Origin: DATJGF01 sp035495315
GTDB lineage: Bacteria > Verrucomicrobiota > Verrucomicrobiia > Limisphaerales > UBA8199
Assembly (NCBI GenBank): GCA_035495315.1
Contig: DATJGF010000169.1
Location: 1-46,958, forward strand
Length of the DNA stretch: 46,958 bases
Direction: 5' to 3'
Below, piece by piece: positions 1 through 6,223 of the stretch (the first letter of the stretch is position 1; each line of letters opens with the position of its first letter). The position numbers and the translations under genes were made by a program. The notes under the pieces were generated by a model that saw only the letters and a program-made list of their open reading frames with translations, made no database searches and had not been told where the DNA came from.

Positions 1-32
1 GCTTCATTCAGCGGTTTCTACGACGCATGGAA

Positions 33-98
33 AACCGCTAAAGCGGTTCCGGTCGGTGTTCGCTGTCTTCACCCCGCTGAAGCGGGGTGTTAATGAGA
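33..98. repeat. Double-hairpin element, copy 1
   Basis: Two stem-loops 21 bases apart. The first is AACCGCT/AGCGGTT (33-48) and the second CACCCCGC/GCGGGGTG with a TGAA loop (70-89). They are followed by the tail GTGTTAATGAGA (87-98). The same arrangement with different stem sequences recurs at 423-494. Function unknown; no coding sequence is visible here. Confidence 0.6.
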
Positions 99-160
99 GC
101 AGCACATTCAATCATCTACGGCTCGGTCAGGTTCTCAAAAATTGAGATGCGCCGTAGTTA

Positions 161-384
161 GTAGTCAGTGGTCAGTTGTCAGTTGCCAAAAGTCCAAACT
201 CGGAATTCAACTGACCACGGACAACTGACCACGGACAACTGACCACGGACAACTGACCACTGACTAATCGTGTTCCGGGATGCGTGCTCCGTGTTGCGTG
301 TTCCGTGAAACGTGAAATGTGATGCATGTTCCGTGAAATGTGAAACGTGATGCGTGTTCCGTGAAATGTGAAACGTGATGGGTG
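161..384. repeat. Short-period tandem repeat tract
   Basis: Two adjoining repeat types. At 209-260 the 14-base unit AACTGACCACGGAC occurs 3.7 times, preceded at 161-187 by related sequence in the opposite orientation (GTCAGTGGTCAGTTGTCAG). At 269-384 a degenerate unit of about 28 bases, built from GTGTTCCGTGAAA and GTGAAACGTGATG, is repeated about four times. Short open frames across it are by-products of the periodicity. Tracts of similar style lie at 2290-2340, 15156-15206 and 44284-44328. Confidence 0.75.
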
Positions 385-394
385 ACGCCACCGC

Positions 395-538
395 CCACTT
401 TTAATCGCACCCAAGCTCGACAAACCCTTTCAATTGAAAGGGTTCGATCCACTGAGGACCTGATAGACCTCCATAAATGGAGGTGTTAATGAGATGAAGC
501 AACGGGAGCAAAAGCGCATTCGCATCCACTTTTAATCG
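395..538. repeat. Double-hairpin element, copy 2, within 13-bp direct repeats
   Basis: A perfect 22-base palindrome (423-444, half-site AACCCTTTCAA) is followed 22 bases later by the hairpin ACCTCCAT/ATGGAGGT (467-484) and the tail GTGTTAATGAGA (483-494) shared with copy 1. The block is bracketed by a 13-bp direct repeat, CCACTTTTAATCG, at 395-407 and 526-538. No open frame fits, so this looks like a small non-coding mobile or recombination-made element. The rest of 540-622 holds nothing recognised. Confidence 0.55.
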
Positions 539-622
539 TGCCCGGCTAGCTTCCGGACCTCCCCCTATTGACATCCCACGCCAAATTGCCGAATTTCTGA
601 ATGGACAGAATTTATCGAAATA

Positions 623-1150
623 ATGAAACTCAGCCCGGTTCAGCAAAAATTCATTCTGCATTGGGGCGAGATGGGGACGCGCTGGGGAATCAACCGCACG
701 GTGGCGCAAATCCACGCGCTGCTGTACGTCTCTCCCAAACCGCTCAACGCGGAGGACATCGCCGAGACGCTCAACGTCGCGCGGTCGAATGTCAGCAACA
801 GCCTGAAGGATCTCCAGAGCTGGCGGATTGTGAAATTGGTTCATGTGGTGGGCGACCGCCGGGACCATTTCGAATCGATGAAAGATGTGTGGGAAATGTT
901 TCGGGTGGTGCTGGACGAAAGGAAACGGCGCGAAATCGATCCGACGGTCGCGCTGCTGGAGGAGTGCCTGGCTGACCCGGGCAAGGATGGTGATAAGTAC
1001 ACCGAGGAGCGGTTGCGCGAGCTGCACCGGTTTTTTAAAACGACGACGGCTTGGTATAGCCAGGTGGCCAGACTCCCTTCGGCTGCGCTGATAAAATTCC
1101 TGAACGCAGGAGACAGGATAATGAAGACGCTCGGTTTGCGGGAATTGTAG
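623..1150 (+). CDS. GbsR/MarR-family transcriptional regulator
   Basis: A 175-residue protein with a winged helix-turn-helix at about residues 25-85: helices around LNAEDIAETLNVARSNVSN (recognition helix ARSNVSNSLKDL) and the wing VVGDRRDHF. The length, the HWGEMGTRWGINR start and the helical C-terminal half fit the GbsR-like branch of the MarR superfamily, whose members regulate osmoprotectant or membrane-related genes. No ligand can be named here. The ATG at 623 is the only start that keeps the whole family N-terminus. The TAG stop (1148-1150) lies inside the first arm of a dispersed inverted repeat, so the repeat supplies the gene's end. The next gene on the strand, an epimerase-like protein, starts 232 bases on and is probably separate. 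Confidence 0.85.
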   Translation: MKLSPVQQKFILHWGEMGTRWGINRTVAQIHALLYVSPKPLNAEDIAETLNVARSNVSNSLKDLQSWRIVKLVHVVGDRRDHFESMKDVWEMFRVVLDERKRREIDPTVALLEECLADPGKDGDKYTEERLRELHRFFKTTTAWYSQVARLPSAALIKFLNAGDRIMKTLGLREL

Positions 1151-1361
1151 GAGACGACGTAAGGAGACTCTGAGCGATCCGATTTTCCGCCAACTGCCTG
1201 CTTGATCAGAGTCTGCCAATGAATGCTCGCAGAGACATCAAAAGCCTCCTCTCCCCAGCCCTCTCCTCCAGAGGAGGAGAGGGAGAACCCCTGTCGCGAG
1301 TTCGTTGGCCTCATGCCGTGTGTTGTGTGATCAGAGTCTTCTTACGTCGACTCCTACAAGG
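1145..1361. repeat. Inverted pair of the GTAGGAGACGACGTAAGGAG repeat
   Basis: Arm 1 (1145-1179) begins with GTAGGAGACGACGTAAGGAG. Arm 2 (1329-1361) is its imperfect reverse complement, ending CGACTCCTACAAGG. A partial copy, GATCAGAGTCT, sits at 1204-1214. The same repeat forms a tighter inverted pair at 30807-30893. The arms enclose about 150 bases with no gene. Arm 1 overlaps the stop codon of the upstream regulator. Confidence 0.75.
1259..1283. repeat. Perfect 11-bp hairpin
   Basis: CCCTCTCCTCC and GGAGGAGAGGG flank a 3-base AGA loop. The stem is strong, but no T-run follows on either strand, so it is not a classic intrinsic terminator. It lies between the arms of the larger inverted repeat downstream of the regulator gene. 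Confidence 0.6.
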
Positions 1362-1382
1362 TCGGCGTCTCTGCGTTGCAGT

Positions 1383-2279
1383 ATGAAAATTTTCGTCACG
1401 GGCGCCTTCGGCTATTCCGGGCGGTACATCGCGCAGCGGTTGGTCGATGCCGGGCACGGGGTTTCCACGTTGACTAATTCGCGGCGGCCGAATCCATTCG
1501 GGGCCAAAATCCGCGTGTCTCCTTTCAATTTCGACGACCCGGCGCGGCTGCAGGAATCGCTGCGCGGAGCCGATGTTTTGATCAACACGTATTGGGTTCG
1601 ATTCGATTACGGGGCATTTTCGCACGCTGAGGCGGTTCGCAACACGAAGGTGCTTTTCCAGGCGGCGAAACATGCGGGCATCCGGCGCATTGTTCATGTC
1701 AGCATCACCAATCCGGATATTCATTCAGAGCTGCCGTATTTCCGCGGCAAAGCCGAACTGGAAGCGCACCTAGAGAATTTGGGAGTTTCGTACTGCATTC
1801 TGCGTCCGGCAGTCCTGTTCGGTCGGGAGGATATTTTGATTAACAATATCGCGTGGTCTTTGCGCCATCTGCCGGTTTTTGGTGTGTTCGGTTCGGGCGA
1901 GTACAAGCTGCAGCCGATCTACATCGATGACTTCGCGGAGCTGGCGATGGAGAAAGCGGTGGGTGCCACAAACGAGGTGATAAATGCGATTGGGCCTGAG
2001 ACTTTCAGTTATCGCGAATTGGCACAGGTGATCGGGGACGCGCTCGGTTTAAAGCGGCCGATTATTTCTGTGCCAGCGGAGGTGGGATATTGGGCCGGGC
2101 GCTGGCTTGGCCTGATGCTGGGTGATGTCGTGATTACGCGGGAAGAAATCCGCGGGCTGATGGAAGGGAGATTATATGTGGATGCGCCACCGGTCGGCCG
2201 TATGCGGCTGTCGGAATGGGTGATTGAGAATCGCGAAACGCTGGGGCGAAACTATGCGAGCGAATTGGCGAGGCGGTGA
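1383..2279 (+). CDS. NAD(P)-binding epimerase/NmrA-like protein
   Basis: A 298-residue Rossmann-fold protein of the atypical short-chain dehydrogenase group (NDUFA9/NmrA-like). The nucleotide-binding motif GAFGYSGRYIA is at residues 7-17. The SDR Ser/Tyr active-site pattern is not clear: HVSITNP follows the fourth strand and YFRGKAELE resembles a YxxxK region (YFRGK). The mid-region LRPAVLFGRED and the PIYIDDFAEL segment are typical of NDUFA9-like proteins. The substrate cannot be read from sequence. The ATG at 1383 begins directly with MKIFVTGAFG, as in the family; a longer frame to 1305 would run through the repeat arm and is rejected. It converges on the porin gene. Confidence 0.8.
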   Translation: MKIFVTGAFGYSGRYIAQRLVDAGHGVSTLTNSRRPNPFGAKIRVSPFNFDDPARLQESLRGADVLINTYWVRFDYGAFSHAEAVRNTKVLFQAAKHAGIRRIVHVSITNPDIHSELPYFRGKAELEAHLENLGVSYCILRPAVLFGREDILINNIAWSLRHLPVFGVFGSGEYKLQPIYIDDFAELAMEKAVGATNEVINAIGPETFSYRELAQVIGDALGLKRPIISVPAEVGYWAGRWLGLMLGDVVITREEIRGLMEGRLYVDAPPVGRMRLSEWVIENRETLGRNYASELARR

Positions 2280-2289
2280 GGGGGAAACA

Positions 2290-2340
<51 letters not shown>

Positions 2341-2346
2341 TGCACA

Positions 2347-4002
2347 CTAAAACCGGAAGGTCAGGTCCACCTGGAAGATGTTGTAATGGTCGATGGGATT
2401 GACTTGGGGGACGTCCTGGTTAGCGCCGCCATTGCCGAGCTTCTCGTTGATTCGACTGGCGTAGCCATAGCGGAAGGTTGCGATGGTGTTGTCAGTCAGG
2501 CTGTAGGCCAACGCGACGTAAATACCCTCGAGATTGCCGCGACCTTCAAAATAATCGGAGTCGATAAGGTTGGGATCCAGGGCGTATTGTTCGACGTGCT
2601 GCCAATAGGTTCGGGCCTCCCAGGTTTTCTTCCTGGAGGTGCTGCTGTAAACCAAGCCTTGCATCGGACCGTAGACATTGCCGCCGTTACCGATACCAAA
2701 GCCGACCTGGTAAGCCTTCACGTCTTGGGTTTGGGGCGAGAAGGGGGAGACCTTTACGGGAGAAATGGAATTTTGGACCGCGAGCCACCTGGCATAGCCG
2801 GAGGCTGCATCTTCAGCGCGGTCCTTGCCTTCAAGATTATAAGCGAAGTCACCGAACAGACGCGCATTCAATGATCGAATTTTGAAATTAAATTCTACGG
2901 GAATCTCGAGGACGGTGAGGTGGTTCACGCCGACCTGGTTATTGGGGAATCCAATACTTCCTTGGCCGGGTATGGAACTGGAGGTACCCAAGCCACTGGC
3001 ACCGTTAATCGGGTTAGCCGTGCCGGCGCCGGTAAAGACACCTTCACCGATGTAAGGATCGCCAAAAAACGGGGAAACATTCGTCTGGAGCCCGACGTAG
3101 TGATAAAGATTAGCGGCAGCCTTGAGAGACATATTGGTGGTGAAGCGGTAGTTTATGCCTGCCTCCCACGCGAGCAGGAAAACCGGTGTGGTTGTCTGAC
3201 CTTGCAGACCGTTAAAGCCGAGTCCGCCGGAAGAATAGGTGGGATTTTCGTCGGCGTAGTAAAACTGGCCGAAGGTGGCAAACAAGTCGGCCTGACCGAC
3301 AGTGTATTTGAAGCGCTCGGCGGCGCCTTCGGGATTGAGGTCGGTGTCCCAGACCATCGGCGTGGTGTAAAGCGGCTGCGGCATTTTGCCGATGGTAAAA
3401 TCAAACCAGCTTGTCGGTTTCCAGCCGAGGTACACCTGGCCGACGTTGATGCCGGCAGTGGATTTGCCGAATGGTCCCTGATATGTGTTCCCGCTGGTCG
3501 AAGTGCCGAAGGTGACCCATGGAGATCTTGGATTGGCGGCGGTATCAAGGCGAACGCCGTAGTAAATGTCGTCGAATGCCTCACCCCGCAAGCCGAGGCG
3601 AACCGAGTAGCGGCCGCGATCCAGCTCGATCCGGCCATCCGGGGCATCCACTTGCCGGTTTTCATAGCGCACCCGGAGATCTCCGTAGAGTTCGATGTTT
3701 TTAATCGCTTTATTGATTTTCCATTTCGATTCCATCGGCGCCATCTGCGAGACATTAGTGCGGCCGGCCTCCAGTTCAGACTGCACTTTTTTGGCCTCGT
3801 CTTCGGTGAGAATTCCTTTCTGCAAGAGCAAATTGAGCAGTGGGTCTTGAGAGTCGGCGGCGAGGGTGGCAATGGGACCGAATAGGATGAGTGCTGCAGC
3901 GACCTCGGCGTGTCTGCGCCAGAGAGGTTTTACCAATGACTTAAACCAGGAAAGGATCTTTTGAGTCGTAACGGTTTGGTAATGCATCCGCGGCAGAATC
4001 AT
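2347..4002 (-). CDS. Putative outer-membrane porin
   Basis: A 551-residue protein with an N-terminal membrane segment (AAALILFGPIATLAAD, residues 35-50), probably a signal peptide. A helical stretch follows (LLLQKGILTEDEAKKVQ, about 57-73), as in the putative-porin family common in Verrucomicrobiota. The rest has alternating beta-barrel segments (IELYGDLRVRYEN, YSVRLGLRG, FDFTIGKMP) and ends in the strand NIFQVDLTFRF with a terminal Phe, the usual signal for barrel assembly. A passive pore in the outer membrane is the likely role; the solute is unknown. The start is uncertain: ATG at 4002 gives a long n-region, and ATG at 3987 (MHYQTV) is an alternative. Neither has a clear ribosome binding site. 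It is monocistronic and converges with the preceding gene. Confidence 0.85.
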   Translation of the reverse strand: MILPRMHYQTVTTQKILSWFKSLVKPLWRRHAEVAAALILFGPIATLAADSQDPLLNLLLQKGILTEDEAKKVQSELEAGRTNVSQMAPMESKWKINKAIKNIELYGDLRVRYENRQVDAPDGRIELDRGRYSVRLGLRGEAFDDIYYGVRLDTAANPRSPWVTFGTSTSGNTYQGPFGKSTAGINVGQVYLGWKPTSWFDFTIGKMPQPLYTTPMVWDTDLNPEGAAERFKYTVGQADLFATFGQFYYADENPTYSSGGLGFNGLQGQTTTPVFLLAWEAGINYRFTTNMSLKAAANLYHYVGLQTNVSPFFGDPYIGEGVFTGAGTANPINGASGLGTSSSIPGQGSIGFPNNQVGVNHLTVLEIPVEFNFKIRSLNARLFGDFAYNLEGKDRAEDAASGYARWLAVQNSISPVKVSPFSPQTQDVKAYQVGFGIGNGGNVYGPMQGLVYSSTSRKKTWEARTYWQHVEQYALDPNLIDSDYFEGRGNLEGIYVALAYSLTDNTIATFRYGYASRINEKLGNGGANQDVPQVNPIDHYNIFQVDLTFRF

Positions 4003-4100
4003 TGTTGTTTGTCACGGAAGTTCGACGGGGATGTTACGTTTGTGTTACGTGCGAGGCAATTGGAATCGGCAAAAAATGGAGGCAAGAAATGGGAAGAGAG

Positions 4101-4191
4101 GGATTAGGATTAGGATTAGGATTAGGATTAGGATTAGGACCGTTTAGTGGCCGCCTCGGCGAGGCGGCCATCCTAATCCTAATGCTAATCC
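4101..4191. repeat. (GGATTA)6 tract, hairpin and inverted CCTAAT tract
   Basis: Six perfect GGATTA units (4101-4136) are followed by a 9-bp perfect hairpin, GGCCGCCTC/GAGGCGGCC with loop GGC (4149-4169). The complementary CCTAAT-type sequence follows (4170-4191, ATCCTAATCCTAATGCTAATC). The outer tracts can pair, so the whole block can fold as one long stem with a GC-rich tip. It lies between the porin start and the end of the RCC1 remnant, on a side with no coding sequence. Confidence 0.8.
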
Positions 4192-4198
4192 TTTCAGC

Positions 4199-4627
4199 CT
4201 ACCACTTACTCACGCGATAAAAGCGCTGGGTTTTCGGAGCGGTTGGATCCTGCAGCTGAATCGCCCAGGGTGCGCCTGCGATAAGGGGCAAACTTGTCCA
4301 AGCCGGTTCGCTGAGGTGGTCTTTGTATAGGAGCACGTAGACGTGTCCAGAGCGGCCCTGCAAGGAAACAGTGAACCCATTCGTGCCGAACAGCGGGTTA
4401 ATCAGCGGCGCGCGCATCACAGAGGGGCCGGCATCAACCAGCCCCAAACTGTGTACCGCGCCGGCGGCAATCTGCACGACGTTGCTGAGGCCTGGTGGCA
4501 CAACATTCTGGCCGCACACGACCAGCGTGTTCGTATTGGGCCCGCCGGCGCCCCAGGCGACTACGGTTCCATTTCTTTTCAGCGCCAGGTTATGCCATCC
4601 GCGCGCGGCGATCGCGACGACAATGGC
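4199..4627 (-). pseudogene. RCC1-repeat protein, C-terminal remnant
   Basis: Reading on the minus strand from just after an in-frame TAA (4628-4630), about 142 codons are open. They contain the RCC1-like repeat pieces GWHNLALKRNGTVVAWGAGG and VVQIAAGAVHSLGLVD, then a C-terminal module (GHVYVLLYKDHL...RFYRVSKW) typical of the tails of large secreted RCC1-repeat proteins of Verrucomicrobiota. Full-length relatives have many repeats and a signal peptide. Here no start codon, ribosome binding site or signal peptide is present; the first possible start is a GTG at 4519. The 5' end stops where a truncated DGC-domain gene on the same strand begins, suggesting a deletion that joined two broken genes. 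Probably not functional. Confidence 0.7.
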
Positions 4628-4784
4628 TTATATTAAATGACCAATCACCCACAGGTCCCGTCCCGTCCTTGCTCATCTGCCTCGCGGCCTGGTCTGACAG
4701 GCCGCCCGCATCCGACGCCCCCGAACACGGGAAAACAAACTTCGGTGCCGCACTGCAACCGCATTGAGAGTTCTGTGTACTCAT
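4590..4784 (-). pseudogene. Truncated DGC-domain (zinc-binding) protein
   Basis: The first ~43 of 64 codons (MSTQNSQCGCSAAPKFVF...SDQAARQMSKDGTG) match my recollection of the start of the DGC-domain putative zinc-binding proteins that often close arsenic operons. The family continues after DGTG with further Cys motifs and is usually over 100 residues long. Here the sequence changes at about 4656 to unrelated codons (PVGDWSFNISH) and stops, overlapping the RCC1 remnant in another frame. The start is good: ATG at 4784 with AAAGGAC upstream, 15 bases after the CcdA-like gene. It is therefore the last, broken gene of the ars operon. A short functional peptide cannot be excluded because CGC and PCSG are kept. 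Confidence 0.65.
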
Positions 4785-4799
4785 AAGTCCTTTCTCGTT

Positions 4800-5501
4800 T
4801 CAACCTCGCGCGGAGTGAATCAGCCAGCATCCGCCCAGGATCACCAGCACCCCGCAAATCCATTTCAGCACCGTTACGCCCTTTGACTGCTCGTTCCAGT
4901 TCAAATACCGCTGCACCAGCTCGGTGGAGGTCCCCGCCGCCACAATCACCGCGCAGTGGCCAATGCCGTAAGCCAGCAACAGTGACGCCGCGTAAATCCC
5001 GCTCGTTTTCGCCGACTTGAACACCACCCCGAGCACCGGCGCCATGTAAGCAAACGTGCATGGCCCGAGGGCCACCCCGAAAACGAGCCCAAGCACCAGC
5101 GCCGCCAGCAGGCCCTTCCGCTTCCATCCCACTTGGCCCGGCCCCGACCACGGTATCGGCACCAGCCCGAACAAGTGCAGCCCCACTACAAAGAAAATCG
5201 CCGCCACGAAGTAGTTCCCCCACCGACCCACGTCCCCCATCATCCGCCCGGCCGCTGCCGTAATGGCCCCAATCGCCGCGATGGTCGCCAGGATTCCAAT
5301 CCCGAACAGCGACGCGATCCCGAACGCCCGCCCCGTTGTCACACGCCCCTGGCCGCTGATGAATCCTACGATCAGCGGAATGCTCGACAGGTGGCACGGA
5401 CTCAGCACCACACTCAGCACGCCCCACATCGCCGCCGCCGTCAGTGCTACCGGTGGCGCGCCCTCGACCGCCTCCGAGAGTGCTGAGAACAACCGCTGCA
5501 T
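4800..5501 (-). CDS. CcdA/DsbD-like membrane electron carrier
   Basis: A 233-residue protein with about six membrane segments and the two half-site motifs of the CcdA/DsbD transmembrane family: LSPCHLSSIP near residue 34 and LGPCTFAYMAP near residue 145. Such proteins pass reducing equivalents from cytoplasmic thioredoxin through a membrane Cys pair to an extracytoplasmic thiol protein. The gene lies 6 bases after the exported thioredoxin gene, and its ribosome binding site (TAGGAGG) overlaps that gene's stop codon, so the two are almost certainly co-expressed. Inferred role: feeding electrons to the exported thioredoxin within the arsenic operon. A cytochrome c maturation role is less likely because no ccm genes are nearby. 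Confidence 0.85.
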   Translation of the reverse strand: MQRLFSALSEAVEGAPPVALTAAAMWGVLSVVLSPCHLSSIPLIVGFISGQGRVTTGRAFGIASLFGIGILATIAAIGAITAAAGRMMGDVGRWGNYFVAAIFFVVGLHLFGLVPIPWSGPGQVGWKRKGLLAALVLGLVFGVALGPCTFAYMAPVLGVVFKSAKTSGIYAASLLLAYGIGHCAVIVAAGTSTELVQRYLNWNEQSKGVTVLKWICGVLVILGGCWLIHSARG

Positions 5502-5507
5502 GGCCTC

Positions 5508-5921
5508 CTACTTGCCCTTCGCCGGCTCGGGCTTTAACTCGATGCCCAGCTTCTTCCACTTCGCCAGAATATCCTTTTTCGAGAAGAACCCCTCGTGCCG
5601 GGACAGCTCCTTGCCCTTCGCATCATAAAAAATCTGCGTCGGAATCAGGTTGATGTTGTAAGGCTTTCCCGCATCCGGGTTCTTCCACACGTCAATGAAC
5701 TCAACCTCCAGTTGCCCGACGTAGTTGGTCTTCAGGTCCGCCAGGACCGGAATCATCATCTTGCATGGAATGCACTTGTCCGCGCCCAGGTCCACCAGCC
5801 GAGGCAAAGCCGTCTTGGCCGGTGCGTTCGTTCCAGGCACCACTGCGCTCTCCGCGGCCCGCGCACCCACCCCCAGCACCAGGCCAACCACTACAGCCAC
5901 ACTCAGCAAGAAGTTTTTCAT
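5508..5921 (-). CDS. Exported thioredoxin-like protein
   Basis: A 137-residue protein with a signal peptide (MKNFLLSVAVVVGLVLGVGA followed by RAAES) and a thioredoxin fold. The active site CIPC is at residues 50-53 (GADKCIPCKMM). The cis-proline lies in NLIPTQIFYD, and the C-terminal EGFFSKKDILAKW helix is typical. The length is normal for a periplasmic thioredoxin. ATG at 5921 was chosen over the upstream ATG at 5945 because AAAGGTGAG sits just before it and the signal peptide then begins directly. Fourth gene of the ars operon, followed at 6 bases by its likely electron donor, the CcdA-like protein. The substrate is unproven; it may reduce disulfides oxidised by arsenic or metal stress. Confidence 0.85.
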   Translation of the reverse strand: MKNFLLSVAVVVGLVLGVGARAAESAVVPGTNAPAKTALPRLVDLGADKCIPCKMMIPVLADLKTNYVGQLEVEFIDVWKNPDAGKPYNINLIPTQIFYDAKGKELSRHEGFFSKKDILAKWKKLGIELKPEPAKGK

Positions 5922-5976
5922 GGTCTCACCTTTCATTTCACGCACTCGCCCGCCGTAGTTTCATGCGAAGGCGGGG

Positions 5977-6210
5977 TCACACCAGCATCCCCTTGATTTC
6001 CTCCACCGACGGCACCCGCCCGCTCACCTTCACCGTCCCATCCACCACCAGGGCCGGCGTCCGCATGACGCCGAACCCCATGATCTCCTTCAGGTCGCTA
6101 ACCTTCTCCACTCCGAACTCGAGCCCCAGCGACTTCGCCGCCGCTTCCGTGCGCTCAGCCAACTCGCGGCACTTCGCGCACCCACCCCCGAGAATTTGCA
6201 GTTTCTTCAC
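5977..6210 (-). CDS. Small thioredoxin-like redox-active disulfide protein
   Basis: A 77-residue cytoplasmic protein of the small thioredoxin/glutaredoxin-like group (the 'redox-active disulfide protein 2' type). The start strand KKLQILGGG leads into CAKC (residues 11-14), and the cis-Pro loop is VMRTPALVVDG. This family often travels with arsenic or permease genes. I chose the GTG at 6210: it begins exactly at the first beta strand, is 13 bases after the arsM stop, and has GAGG overlapping that stop. An upstream ATG (6246) would overlap arsM and add an unrelated 12 residues. Likely role: thiol donor for the preceding arsenate reductase/methyltransferase, an inference from context. Confidence 0.8.
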   Translation of the reverse strand: MKKLQILGGGCAKCRELAERTEAAAKSLGLEFGVEKVSDLKEIMGFGVMRTPALVVDGTVKVSGRVPSVEEIKGMLV

Positions 6211-6223
6211 GCCGCGCCCCGCC

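Noticed and set aside
161..384. CRISPR-like array in the left flank
   Set aside because: Units are contiguous with no unique spacers, and there are no cas genes.
401..1219. Long minus-strand open frame opposite the GbsR-like gene
   Set aside because: It is the antisense shadow of a gene with a clear domain and starts or ends in repeat sequence; the protein has no recognisable motif.
4101..4136. Telomere-like repeat
   Set aside because: The unit is GGATTA, not the eukaryotic GGGTTA, and it is short and internal to a bacterial gene neighbourhood.
4645..5559. 304-codon frame overlapping the CcdA-like gene
   Set aside because: GC-rich third positions of the true gene create this open frame; the CcdA motifs and ribosome binding site are in the other frame.
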